Assembly (NCBI GenBank): GCA_031308135.1
Contig: JAHLJT010000631.1
Span: 193,381,685-193,445,684, forward strand
Direction: 5' to 3'
Length of the DNA: 64,000 nt
Source of the DNA: Acheta domesticus
Lineage: Eukaryota > Arthropoda > Insecta > Orthoptera > Gryllidae
A program made the translations under genes and the position numbers. This document shows positions 1 to 10,040 of the stretch, piece by piece. The notes under the pieces are model-generated. The model worked only from the letters and a program-made list of their open reading frames with translations. It was not told the origin of the DNA and searched no databases. Position 1 is the first letter of the stretch; every line of letters begins with the position of its first letter.

Positions 1-754
1 ATAATTTTAGGCTCTGGGAACAAAATTGGTCTTGTCCATATTTTCCAAAATCATATTTTTTCCAGGGATGTGATTTTTCTAAAATTTGGAAATATATAAT
101 TTAAACGGCTTAAAATTAGCCTTAAATTTTAAATGTGATTTGGTTGAGATAGGTTTTTGGGCACTGCTGGCGTTAGTTGGCTGCCTGCGGTGTCAAAGAG
201 ATATGAACCATGTCGTGCGGATGAGGGAAAGGGAGGACGGATTCTTTGGCGAGGGCCGAGTGAAGGGGAAGGGAGGACTCGAGTGACAGAGGGCGGTGGG
301 GGGCCACGCACTTCCGCACGCGCGCGCTCGCAGCCCCCGTGGGAGGCCCTTGCTCGTGACGGCGGCCCAGGCTGCGGCGGCGACAAAGCTGCTACAAGGG
401 GAGGGACTTAGAGGAGGGAAGAGCTGAGAATTGACGATGTTGTTGGGCTTTGAGGTCTCATTCCCCCTCTCAGAAAAAACACAGAATTTAAATGTCAACA
501 GACAGCACTGTTGATGCATTGCGTATTACAAGAAGGGTTCTGCAATGATATTCTTGACATCAAATCGATCATGATCGGTACTAAGTCATGCATTTCAAAT
601 CTTTCTGTTCATAAAGAACGAATGGAGCGTGGATGGGTAAAGGGGCGCGGATGAATGCAAGGGTGTGGAGAGGAGAAGCGGCGAGTTTAGACGAGGCTGC
701 GTGGATGGATGAGGTGACGTGAATGAGTGATGGGGAGGTGGGGGCGAGGCATAG
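1..754. other. Unassigned DNA with a small CpG-rich patch
   Basis: No gene is recognised. An AT-rich start gives way to a GC- and CpG-rich patch at about 240-400 that is rich in CGCG and CGGCGG motifs. The patch is open in several frames on both strands, as expected of GC-rich DNA with few stops, and none of the translations resembles a known protein. From about 620 the sequence carries loose GTGGATGG-type words that lead into the minisatellite next to it. Confidence 0.5.
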
Positions 755-955
755 TCGGGTGAAGTGTAAACGGTGTGAATGAATAGGTGAAGTGTGGACG
801 AGTGGAGTGTGGACGGGTGAAGTGTGGACGAGTGAAGTATGGATAGGTGAAGTGTGGACGAGTGAAATGTGGACGGAAGTGTGGACGGGCGAAGTGTGGA
901 GGAATGAACTGTGGACGGGTGAGGCGTGGACGAGTGCGTGGATGGACGAGGCGTG
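755..955. repeat. 15-bp minisatellite, unit like GTGTGGACGAGTGAA
   Basis: About a dozen imperfect head-to-tail copies of a 15-bp unit, approximately GTGTGGACGAGTGAA, run through this stretch. Variants such as GTATGGATAGGTGAA and a few short deletions break the register. The array is seen directly in the sequence. No coding role is apparent. Confidence 0.8.
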
Positions 956-1903
956 AAAGGATTAACTACAAATGGACGTTACTGGGGACTGTGGAAACCT
1001 TTGATGAATGAGAGAATGTGTTGTGGGCAGTTGACTGAATTCAGGATTACATGGCTCATTGGATTAAAGAGAAAATATGCGTTAACGAAGTAGGTAGAAG
1101 AGGGAGGATGGTAGGTATAAGCCATTCTGATCAGTATCTACTCAATTTCAACTATCAATGACGGTAGGAAATGAGGATCGTTTGAATGAAAGAATATCGC
1201 CATTTTGATCCACCGTTCTTCTCACATGAAGCATGTTTTGATTTTTATTGTTTCCGTATTTTACTATGACAATGACGATGATCCCTCAACATGTGATATA
1301 AAAATACATACTTTGATGTCACTGGAAAATAATCTGAACAAAATACCCTGAAGTACGAAAATGTTACTTTGCAATGTTGAACGATCGGGATAGTAATGAA
1401 GATGAATATAATGTTAACGTAATATTCAAGATTATATTCAATCATTTTGTTTCTCCAGAATATTTATTCAACACGGGAAAACTAAAACATACGACCGATC
1501 TAAGAGCAGTGGGATTTAAATCCTAGTCTAAGTCAATCTTTATATTGATAACATCAGATGCAAGTGAAAATTATATTTTTAAAAGGATTTGCAGCAAACA
1601 AACTGTAATTTATGAAATATTTCCGGATTCTACCTTACAAAACAATACTAGCAATGCCTTGCGACACCTTCCAGTACACCTATTCTTTCTCATGCATCCA
1701 TTGCCTAGAATGCAACGTCTGAGACGGCGAAGACAGTCTGCTAACCGGGTCATCTTGAAAACATTGATTATTCGCTTATACATAACATACAATTATGTTC
1801 GCCAAAACGTACGCTGGTGGGTATGCTAAAATTAAAGTTTACAATTTAGAGTAAGAAATTTAGTTGAAATTAAACAATTTAGAGTAAGAGAAATACGTTC
1901 TGC
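956..1903. other. Unassigned AT-rich DNA
   Basis: Only short chance open frames are present, the longest about 94 codons at 1545-1829 with no recognisable motif. No RNA gene, repeat boundary or regulatory motif was identified. Confidence 0.5.
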
Positions 1904-1935
1904 AATTGAGGCGGTCGACGTAAAAAGGGCACATA
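1904..1935 (+). repeat. Left terminal inverted repeat
   Basis: A 32-bp arm that pairs with 2905-2936, with one mismatch (G against A after GGTCGAC). Confidence 0.8.
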
Positions 1936-2904
1936 TGCAAAGAAGCTGTTTTGAGAAAAACGGTGTTCAAAGTTTCGTTTGTGGATATAAAGTTTGTGAT
2001 TTTTGATAAGGAGATAATAATAACTGAAATATAAAAAATAGTTATTAAACTCATGTTATATGCATAAAAAGAAAGGAACAACTCATGCCTTATTTGAAAC
2101 CAATAATTTTCAAGCATGGGGTTTTGAACACTTTTTACGTAGAACAAATTTTAGGCAATAAAATGGAAGAAAAGCATCAAATATATGGAATAATGTCTTA
2201 ATACATAGTGCGCAATAGCTTTTAGAAATATATCAGACCATTCTGCACAACAAGCTTAAATGTTTTGTTTGCAACAAGGACATTTTCCTTGACAACAAAA
2301 AGTACGAGAACATGAAGGAAAAAGGCTCATTCTTTTCAAAAACTTATCATATTTTCTATAAGTTAAGATCCTCTTAAACTAGAAATCTGCATACACATTT
2401 TACATCAGCAACTTTCATATGATTTACATCTGGGCGTAGAGATTTTCCAGTAGTGTATCATATCCTTGTATACCAGGTATACTCTAGGAAGTTTGGAGTA
2501 TGTACGAGAACACAGAACAGATAAATTTATAATAAATTTTATAAGCACATAATTAATTATCCCGAATGGAATTTACATCTACAAATAGGCTTTTCATAGA
2601 AAAATGATGTAACTCTTGAAGCAAAATCCTTCTCCATTACAACATGAAATGGATCTTTTTGATATAGGAGCACGACCAACTCGTAAATCATTTATGTCAC
2701 TATTATCACTCATTTCGTTCTAAACAAAAAAGCGATAATACCTTCACATTTGCAGCTACCTGCTTCTCATGTACTCTGCACAGCTGCTTTCAAAGGTCGG
2801 TACAAACCTCAGTTTTCAAGATATACAAATGAAACTTCAACCACATTCACTAAAGAACACGGCGAACGCGAATAGCCATTCTGCGTAAAAAGGGCCTATA
2901 AGCT

Positions 2905-2936
2905 TATGTGCCCTTTTTATGTCGACCGCCTCAATT
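2905..2936 (-). repeat. Right terminal inverted repeat
   Basis: A 32-bp arm complementary to 1904-1935, with one mismatch. It overlaps the subterminal palindrome at 2886-2919, whose centre is ATAAGCTTAT. Confidence 0.8.
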
Positions 2937-3479
2937 TTTTTCCGTGATTAATTTTTGGAGGTGGGCGCTACTCTTACGAACCACCCGCCAATTGTTTTAA
3001 TTATTAGTCAGTAGCATCGCGTATGGGCAAGGGTCTCCTGCTATGCAGGGTAGCTTACTTAGAAAAAAGTTTCTTGAGCAGCCACTTCGAGAAGAGTATT
3101 TCTTATTTACTAACACAAGTCACTTGATTTTAACACCATTTGTTATTAATAATCATTAATCAGTTCTTGAGTTTGTATTTTCATCACTTGTTCTCTTAAC
3201 ATACTGACTGTTTATTGGTTTGAGAATAATTCGCACCAAGATTTCCGTGCTTCCCGGTCTTTTGTTAGTCTCGTCCTTTGTCCGTCTAGTAACTCTTTGA
3301 AGTCGTCTGCCCATTTTCTTCTCTGTCTTGTTATATTCCTACTGCTTTTCTATGGGTTTCACGATCTTAAGCAACGAGTCCAAAGCTCTTGTTGGATGTG
3401 TGTAACATATTCTCCGCTTTTCCATTACAACATGTTAGCTTTTTCGTATATTTTTGTCCTGTTCCTTATTTTCACATTT
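2937..3479. other. Unassigned AT-rich DNA
   Basis: No gene or repeat boundary was recognised. The right part is T-rich and runs into the family X copy. Confidence 0.5.
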
Positions 3480-3900
3480 TTACAAGTTGTCTACATACGT
3501 ATATACGGAGTAATATACGTAGTACAGAGAAAGTTGTGTAATGCTGCGGAAAATCGATTTCAAAATTTTAAACGGATACACATTTTCGGGTCCCATGATA
3601 CCAAACAAATTGTTTTTTGAAAACGTTCGTCCGTCCGTCTATGAACAACCCTAGCGTCTAAACTATTCATGAGATTTTCTAGGAACGTATTTTACCATTA
3701 TATAATATAGTAGTTTCATATTTTAATTGTATAATTAGAAAGCCAACAAATTGAGAGAACGTGAAAAAATGACATTTATGCGCAAAATATATGGCAACTG
3801 AGAAGACGGTGGGGACGAATGAAGAAAAGGAAACTAGTACGCGAAAGTCTGCGCCATTCTGTAGCACCAGTAGTTTACCTTGTGTACAAGGGCAACCTGT
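3480..3900 (-). repeat. Dispersed repeat family X, copy 1 (partial)
   Basis: Read on the minus strand, this begins with a block containing GGTGCTACAGAATGGC followed by CAGACTTTC (about 3850-3870) and continues to a block containing GACGGACGGACGAACG (about 3625-3640). It ends in a GTATATACG-type tail near 3490. The same ordered landmarks occur at about 5.84-6.66, 38.24-39.87 and 53.64-54.24 kb. Internal parts are missing compared with the 38-kb copy. The open frames here do not keep a common protein between copies, so the family looks noncoding. Confidence 0.65.
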
Positions 3901-3959
3901 AATATTTTTTCTTTCCGTTTGCGTCTGGCATTCGCCATTGTTTGATTGCAATTGCATGA

Positions 3960-4240
3960 CCCTCGTGAGCAATCGGAATGAAAGGGGGTTGGAGGCCGTC
4001 GGTTGGCAGCAGTGCGGCGTCTCCGGGCGCGCGTGTCCACAGGGCGAGGCGCTGCGGCGTGGGCGCTCGGGGAGCGAAAGTCCCGCGCTCCATCAAGCGA
4101 GAGCTCCTCGCGCAGAGGGCGCGGCGGCAAACGAGCGCGACGTCTCTAAGGGAACGGAGCTCATCGGCCCCGAATACAGAGAGGCCGAGCGAGCCACGGA
4201 AAACGCAACGGGAATGAACGCAGGGCAAATGGAATGAACC
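3960..4240. other. CpG-rich patch
   Basis: A sharp local rise in GC and CpG, with words such as GGCGCTGCGGCG and GGGCGCGCG, stands inside AT-rich DNA. Overlapping frames of up to 162 codons on both strands are by-products of the composition. It could be a promoter-like CpG island or a GC-rich repeat remnant. Confidence 0.35.
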
Positions 4241-4423
4241 ACCCAAGAAAAGAGTTGTGCTGGGAGAAGGGACGAAAAGAGAAGTGAAGAAATAAGATCC
4301 AGAAAAGAGACATGATTGTTGAGTGGATCTGCAGTTGCAGGAAAGCGAGAACAGAGGTGACAATGTGCTTGGGGGCGGAGAATAATTGACTGATTGATGT
4401 TTCAGAACGCGTCAATTGCTATG

Positions 4424-5081
4424 ATAATTGGAGGCAATATTTTAATAGTGGTACAGCTCCCCTTTTTTTAGAAATTGAATTAACCCCTTTTTTCAGGTCC
4501 ACGCAAATGTTTTTTTACTCAGTAAACATTTAAAACACCAGGATGAAGAACAACTAAGTTTTTCAAAACCTTAAATATCCCGCTTCTACAATCACAATAA
4601 AGGAAGGTTAATGAGAAGAAACAGGATATGCTTGATTTGTTTCCATTCATTTCATGCGTTAATCACGCTTATTTTACCGAACTGCAGGTAGAAACCGCAC
4701 AATTCCAAGAAGATGAAGAAAACTGAATGTGCGTCAATATATGTCAAAACTGAATGTAACGTTCAAGTAATATTTAATATATTTTAATAAATAGATATTG
4801 CCTACATTGCCAACTTTTCTTAGAACAGCATCTACCGATTTGGCCCCCAACCTTATTTTTACGGTGGTGGTGGTATAACTCCTTTACACCCCCAATCTTC
4901 CACGAAGCATACAGTGTGCTTATTTATATCTTCAGACGAATAAGTAAATATTTTCGAAATACAATTTTCTGTCTAATTCCATCAACGATTTTTTTATAAT
5001 TATGTAACTCATTATAGAGCTCAATATCCCGTAATGGGTGTCACGGAGTTGTACCACTATTAAAATAACGCTTCCAATTAG
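4424..5081. mobile_element. Possible 0.66-kb element with 37-bp inverted ends
   Basis: The 37-bp arm at 4424-4460 is the inverted counterpart of 5045-5081, matching at 32 of 37 positions with the shared core TATTTTAATAGTGGTACA. The interior is AT-rich, holds no recognisable transposase and reads like a short non-autonomous DNA element. Its right edge touches the decayed SINE that begins at about 5088. Target-site duplications were not identified. Confidence 0.5.
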
Positions 5082-5087
5082 TCCCGA

Positions 5088-5470
5088 AATTGTAGCATGC
5101 TTTATCCCGGGAGGAGGCGGTGAATCTCCCCCACTGGGTGGTGAGATTCCTGTGCTGACATACGTCGGCTTGCGATGGGTTTCCCCTCCACGTATCTCCC
5201 CAATAGGGCACCGCCTCCACTGGAACAAGCTCTAAGATCGTGACATGTGTGGTTCTGTAGTATACACGCTTGAAAGTAAGGGCATGTGATGAGATAAGGA
5301 GAGAAAAGAAAGATTGCGCCCGATCCGTGGCCCGTTACAGCATTCTTCTGGTGTTGATCGAAGAAAACATGGAAAAATTCTGATCAGCGCAGTCGGCCGC
5401 CGTCAGGCCGCCGAATGCTCTTCCAGGCAGCATCTGAATTCGGAAATTCGTTCCCGTTGCTCCAACCCTA
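5088..5470 (-). mobile_element. tRNA-derived SINE family A, degenerate copy
   Basis: On the minus strand this diverged copy follows the body of the SINE family seen at 10.98, 27.1, 32.4, 36.5, 61.2 and 62.7 kb. Landmarks on the plus strand are TACGTCGGCTTGCGATGGG, a CTCCCC-type block, GGAACAAGCTCTAAG, GATCCGTGGCCCGTT and TTGATCGAAGAAAACATGG. The tRNA-like head is lost or unrecognisable. It has more substitutions than the other copies and is probably the oldest. Confidence 0.65.
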
Positions 5471-5839
5471 AGACGATCTTGTCAGAGTCACCGCAGAGAC
5501 AGCGGGAATTTCTAACTTCGAGCCAACTCTTCCGGCGTGGAAAACCAGGGAGCTTTAAAATCAGAGAGGAAAGTAAAATGAACGAATAGTGGTTGGAATT
5601 GATAGCCGAAGGGAATTCACGAGTGGCGGTATTGACCTAAGAGGAGGGCTGGTAAGTAAGAGAGGAAGATGGATGAGAATGAGTGAGATGTTCAGTGAAT
5701 GGAATGGGCAGATGAATGAATGCGCACAATGGACAACAGATCAAATCTAAATGGTGAAAATGCATAAGAGAAATCATGAAATCGATACAAATCGTCAGCC
5801 TATACCGAATATTAGTGAACAAGTCACGACCTCAGCTTA
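5471..5839. other. Unassigned DNA
   Basis: A purine-rich stretch near 5640-5760 and otherwise ordinary AT-rich sequence. No feature was recognised. Confidence 0.5.
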
Positions 5840-6660
5840 CGAAAAAGGTAATTAGTGGTTCTACAAAATGGTACAGCAATCTCTTTCTATTTAGTATTAT
5901 ATCTCTTTCGACCAGGCTAGCTTTTCGGTTTTGCACCACCCTCTTTCTAGCTGCCTTCTACGGCAACCTAAAGACCTTTTTCACAGTTTCCCAAATTTTT
6001 CCTTTCCTAATTCCAGAACTAAAATGTGACCTCAAGAATATCCAGAAGAGTAAAATCTGGTCCTATATGCCAATTTTAGTTGAAAATTTTGAAGTCGTCA
6101 TTGAGGAAATGTCATTTGACCGTTTCTGAAAATGCCCTATTTTGAGCTCATCTTTACAGAATACTTTTGAGATTTGATGCTACTTGTTCGAAAATTATGA
6201 AAATGCCAGAAGCTTTAAGTACAGCCTCTCCAAAATTCAAAGAATGTTTCCCAAAATTGCAAAGTTTCGAGTCAGGTCAGGTGGATTGCGGAATATTGGT
6301 TTTGGGAAAAATGCTACGAATAGTTTATGTGCTACTGCCGTTCACAGACGGGCAGACGGACGTTTTTAAAACAACCACTTTTTCTTTATCAAGAATCCCA
6401 AACCGTGAACATCCATTGCAATTTCAAAAACAAATTTTTCGCAGCATTACATCACATTCTCTACACTCCATATATTACTCCGTGTATATTCTTTCTCTAT
6501 ACTATGGGCAGACTGACGTTTTTAAAACAACCACTTTTTCTGTATCAAGGATCCCAAAATGTCCGTTGAAGTTTCAAAATCAATTTTTTGCAGCCATACA
6601 TAACTTTCTCTACAGTCCGGATTTTACTCCGTGTATATTCTTTCTCTATACTACGCAAGA
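5840..6660 (+). repeat. Dispersed repeat family X, copy 2, with internal duplication
   Basis: The copy opens with GTGGTTCTACAAAATGG, the counterpart of the block at 38.26 kb. It passes through TCATTGAGGAAATGTCATTTG and GAATATTGGTTTTGGGAAAAA, reaches a block containing CAGACGGGCAGACGGACG, and ends in TTTACTCCGTGTATATTC. The 332-codon open frame at 6167-7165 runs through this repeat and then into the unrelated CpG patch. The other copies do not preserve that frame, so it is not taken as a gene. Confidence 0.7.
6350..6654 (+). repeat. 156-bp tandem duplication inside family X
   Basis: Two head-to-tail units, 6350-6505 and 6506-about 6654, both start with GGGCAGAC and both end with the CCGTGTATATTCTTTC block. 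They share the stretch TTTTTAAAACAACCACTTTT. The units differ by scattered substitutions and a small deletion, so the duplication is not recent. Confidence 0.85.
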
Positions 6661-6689
6661 GCCAGAAAATAAAAATGATATCCTCAAAA

Positions 6690-6990
6690 AGCAAGCGAAA
6701 GAGCAAGGCAACAAGCAGAGGGCCGTGTCCCAGCAACGAACAAGCGGGGACAAGGCACAGAGCGGCGCGGCGGGCGTCGCTGGGGCGTTCCCCAGGGGCC
6801 TGGCCTGCGCCGGAGCTGCGCGCGGCGTGGCGCGACCCGGGCGCGTCCCTCGTCGCCCGTTTCCCGCCCGCGCGAGCGCCGCGTCACTCTCCGGCCGCCC
6901 CCGGCGCGCGCTCCCTCAACCTCGACGCCGCTGGCGGCGCGCACATCGACGACGACGGCGCCGGCTTAGGTGGCTCAGGGCATCGACTGA
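6690..6990. other. CpG-rich patch
   Basis: A very CpG-dense block rich in GCGC and CGCCG words. It interrupts AT-rich repeats on its left and a quieter region on its right. It could be an unmethylated promoter-type island, and the short candidate exon near 7.3-7.6 kb lies downstream. No core promoter element is clear. Confidence 0.35.
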
Positions 6991-8380
6991 TGGCACCCCT
7001 GGCGAAAATCCGTGTTGTGAGGGTCTGTATAGCAGCTGTGTTGTACGTGTTTTTCATTTCGTGCCTTGTTCCTGTAGTGTAGCATACTGTGTGCCTACTG
7101 TGCACCGTCCCTGCTCTGCAGTAGTCCATATCTCTTGTACGCTTAGTTTGAAACCGTTTGTATAAGGTGTGCCAGAGGTGTGCACAAACCGTATAAAGCG
7201 TACCATTTGTATACAAAATAAGGTGTGCACAAACAAAGTTGGTTAGTATTGGTTATAGGTTTGGTTGGGTGAGTTCGCGCCCTTTTAGAAGATTGCAGTT
7301 TAGTTATATATTAATCAGTGGTCAGTGTGCGGATTTCGTGAAGTAAGCGGCAATTTTCTGTGGAAATCGCATAATTTCATTTCTAATTTCTTTGTGGATG
7401 TGTGTCCCATCGAATGTCTGCTCTTGAAATTACCAAACACCAGTATGTTTACTTGTGGCAAACAAACTCTCTTCGTATCGTCATCGATGGCCCGTAAAGA
7501 GTTAACGCATGAAATAATCCTAACACAATCATGTTTAATGGTAAGCGAATACATTTCTTTAATTGTGACTAAATTTAATACACACATAATAATAGTATAT
7601 TTATTGTTTCAGAAATAACCCCTAAAAAATTAGGGTTACCTTCACCAACGTGTCGAGTGGTCATAATCTGATTATTGATGAGGTAGAAAAGAAAACTAAA
7701 TACAATGTATGATCTAGGATATTCAAATGCTGGCTGTTTATAAATTGACCACACTATGAAGATTAAGTTCCACCAGTTCATAGGCAGTGATTTGGTCAAT
7801 TTCGAAAATTGCGTGTGTATTTCAATGAAACAACAACACATATATTGACACAGAGAAAATATGTTTTCATTCGTGTGATAGGTTGTTTTTTTTAACTTAT
7901 AGCAGATAAAATAATTTTGTTAGAAAGTGAAATAACTTGTTTGATTTTCAAGTGGTATAGCAAAGTGTGCAAATTAGTGCTATAAAGTATAATATATTGT
8001 GTTGCTCCATAGCTTTTATTTTTTTTAACTAATGATTTTCTTAAAAATTAAACTTAAGAATAATTTCCCTTGACTCTTTCAAGAAACCAAGATATCTTCG
8101 AGTTATTATGACTAGTAAGCCTACATGTTAATTGAATTGTGCTACATGCAATACGTTACGACAGGTTTCCAATTGGATGTTTTTGATATTTTTTTAACTG
8201 AAGTATTTTACTTCACATTAGCTAATTTTTCAAGTTTTCATAATGAATGCCCAAAAATACTACACTATTAGTTAACATTCTTGCAATATGCTAATAAAAT
8301 GTGCTATCATATGCTAATTTTTACACCAATTTGGTTAATGTTGTCTATTGTGTATAATTGAATGAATATAATTTCTTTCG
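6991..8380. other. Unassigned region with a splice-like pair
   Basis: At 7060-7230 the words GTGTGCACAAAC and GTATAAAG/GTATACAAA recur. An open frame from an ATG at 7325 (97 codons) has no known relatives that I recognise. Inside it, ATG|GTAAGCG near 7540 looks like a 5' splice site, and TTTATTGTTTCAG|AA near 7611 looks like a 3' splice site. Removing that 70-bp piece would lead straight to a stop. The rest, to 8380, is AT-rich with no feature. Confidence 0.3.
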
Positions 8381-8701
8381 ATAGTTTTCAATATCTTATG
8401 TCTGAAGACAATCAGTAGTACTGCTTTATATGCAATCAGTATTTGATGTAATTCCAATTATAGAAATATCTTGTTTTCATTGGAAGCCCAATAAAAATAA
8501 GATATTTCTAACTATTTTCTAAAAACAAGATTTTCTTCAGGTACATGTATGTACCTGAAGTAGTGAACAATTACTTTGTGAAATGTGCTTCCAATAAAAA
8601 CAAATATATTTCAATCATTGGAATTACATCAAATACAATTTACTGATTGCGTAATAAACAGGACTACTGATTGTATTAAAACATAAGATTCTGAAAACTA
8701 T
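8381..8701. repeat. 321-bp foldback (long imperfect inverted repeat)
   Basis: The left arm (8381-8487) and right arm (8587-8701) are inverted copies. Both begin with ATAGTTTTCA-type ends and contain ATCTTATG, CAATCAGTA, TTTGATGTAATTCCAAT and a TTGGAAGC inner end. They surround a loop of about 100 bp. Two smaller hairpins sit inside: 8461-8510, with 23-bp arms and 2 mismatches, and 8535-8560, a palindrome around GTACATGTATGTAC. The structure lies just past the 3' end of the Penelope-like element and may be an independent foldback element or part of that insertion. Confidence 0.8.
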
Positions 8702-8859
8702 AAAAATAAATTATCTTCAGGCATAAGTTCTGTAAATACTGCAAAATTATTTTAAAAATAACAGTTATATTTTTTAATGATAAAACTACCAGCAACACAT
8801 GCAAATACAAAATACAATTATGGAGAGAGACTCATCTTAAGATGTTTTCAAAAAAATTT

Positions 8860-10040
8860 GTGATTTATTTTATTTAAAGTAGTAAGTGGAATAGGAAGTA
8901 GTAAGAAGATTACCCTCTTGATTTGAATTTATTATTTTATTAATTTTGATAAATAACGTTGGGAAATTAACCTGGCATATATTCTTGGTTCTGGTCTAAA
9001 ATTGATAGATTTTCAAAATCAAATTTAAGTGAATGCTGAATTCTGTGCTTTGAAATTGTTTTTAATGAATTTCTCTAAGTTATTTTTATGCTCATGTATT
9101 CTTTGTTTTATTCTTCGTTTTGTTTGGCCAATACATGATTTGTTGGCAACGGATACAGTTTCCTTTTTCCACTTCAGAAGCTGGAATTACATCTTTAACA
9201 TTTCTAATAAGATTGTTTGTTTGTTAATATATGTCTAGATATTATATTTTAAATTTTTTATTATTTTGTTAGTAATTTTAGGTACATATGGCAAAACTAT
9301 AGTTTTGTTAACAGCTAAGGTTTTGGAATAGGGTTGATCAGGTATGATATTAAACATTCCACATAGCATTGCTCTCTTCTTCTTTATGTGCTTTTTTATA
9401 AACTCAACAGGATTTTTTAAAAATAAATATATCATGTACTATTTTTATATGACATTCCTGGTGTATGGGATGGGAACATTTTATTGCTCTATCTACGAGG
9501 CCATAAACAATGCCTCTCTTAGCTGTATGGGATGTTCAGGTAAGTAATTAAGGATACAATTAGCAGCATTACCTTTTCTGTACCAATTTGTTGATATTTT
9601 TCCGTTGTCATGTTTGATATAGATATTTTGGAAGTTTATAGATTGATTTTTTTTTTCTAAAGTGAACTGGATTCATCACAAGAATTAAACATATTGAGAA
9701 AATTTAATGTGTCATTTTCATCAACTATAATTAATAGTTCCATATAATAATAATCCATATATCTTTTGTACAAAACAATTTAACAGGCCAGGTAGGATTG
9801 ATTCTTCAAGTCTACGCTTAACAATTTCTGGAAACACTGAACTAAGTTAACCACCAATTGGAGTTCCAGTCAATCATTGATAAATTACCTCATTAAATGA
9901 AAATTCTATGTTCATTAGAATACTTCTTATCACAACAATTATTTCATGAATTGGAACTCGAGGTTTAAGTTGATTATGATGTTAAATGTTCCAAAATTCT
10001 CTTTATTTTTTCCTGTATTCTCAGGTAAAAAGAATATAAT
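8860..10040 (-). pseudogene. Penelope-like retroelement, broken RT and GIY-YIG endonuclease
   Basis: Read on the minus strand, the remnants follow the order of a Penelope-like element (PLE) protein: reverse transcriptase first, GIY-YIG endonuclease last. A GTPIGG-stop-LSSVFPEIV stretch lies at about 9815-9870 and corresponds to the GTPMGSPLS region of PLE RT. KRYMDYYYM at about 9740-9770 sits where the YVDD catalytic box belongs, so the aspartates are lost. WYRKGNAANCILNYLPEHP at about 9530-9590 matches the conserved YRKPT...SxHP linker. VNKTIVLPYVPKITNKI at about 9250-9310 matches the LPYV motif. CIRC followed by CIGQTKRRIKQRIHEHK at 9080-9160 is the GIY-YIG nuclease. NLSILDQNQEYMPG near 8960-9000 matches the domain's tail. 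Several stops and frameshifts show that it is inactive. RT and endonuclease together would drive target-primed insertion in a live element. The N-terminal part upstream of about 10040 is too decayed to place. Confidence 0.88.
9020..9440 (-). pseudogene. GIY-YIG endonuclease domain of the Penelope-like element
   Basis: This is the best-preserved part of the element. A 66-codon frame at 9235-9435 carries FIKKHIKKKRAMLC and LPYVPKITNKIIKNLKY, the stretch that precedes the nuclease in PLEs. After a frameshift, a Cys-rich knuckle (CIRC) leads into CIGQTKRRIKQRIHEHKNN, in which Gln-Thr-Lys-Arg and the Arg and His positions fit the family pattern. The first Tyr of the GIY-YIG signature is Cys here. 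Its presence argues for an endonuclease-bearing lineage and against the endonuclease-lacking Athena-type PLEs. Confidence 0.85.

Larger units (their letters stand above)
1904..2936. mobile_element. 1.03-kb element with 32-bp terminal inverted repeats
   Basis: The segment is bounded by inverted repeats at 1904-1935 and 2905-2936 that match at 31 of 32 positions. The arms read inward from AATTGAGGCGGTCGAC into TAAAAAGGGCACATA. This is the layout of a cut-and-paste DNA transposon or a non-autonomous derivative. No transposase is recognisable inside: the interior has only short frames on either strand. The right end also holds a subterminal 34-bp palindrome at 2886-2919 built from the same GGGC-rich end motif. 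A target-site duplication could not be fixed, because AATT sits at both borders as part of the arms. The superfamily is unknown. A chance match of this length is very unlikely, so the call rests on the arms rather than on coding content. Confidence 0.7.

Noticed and set aside
6167..7165. 332-codon frame
   Set aside because: It joins a noncoding repeat (family X with its tandem duplication) to an unrelated CpG patch, and other copies of the repeat do not preserve it.
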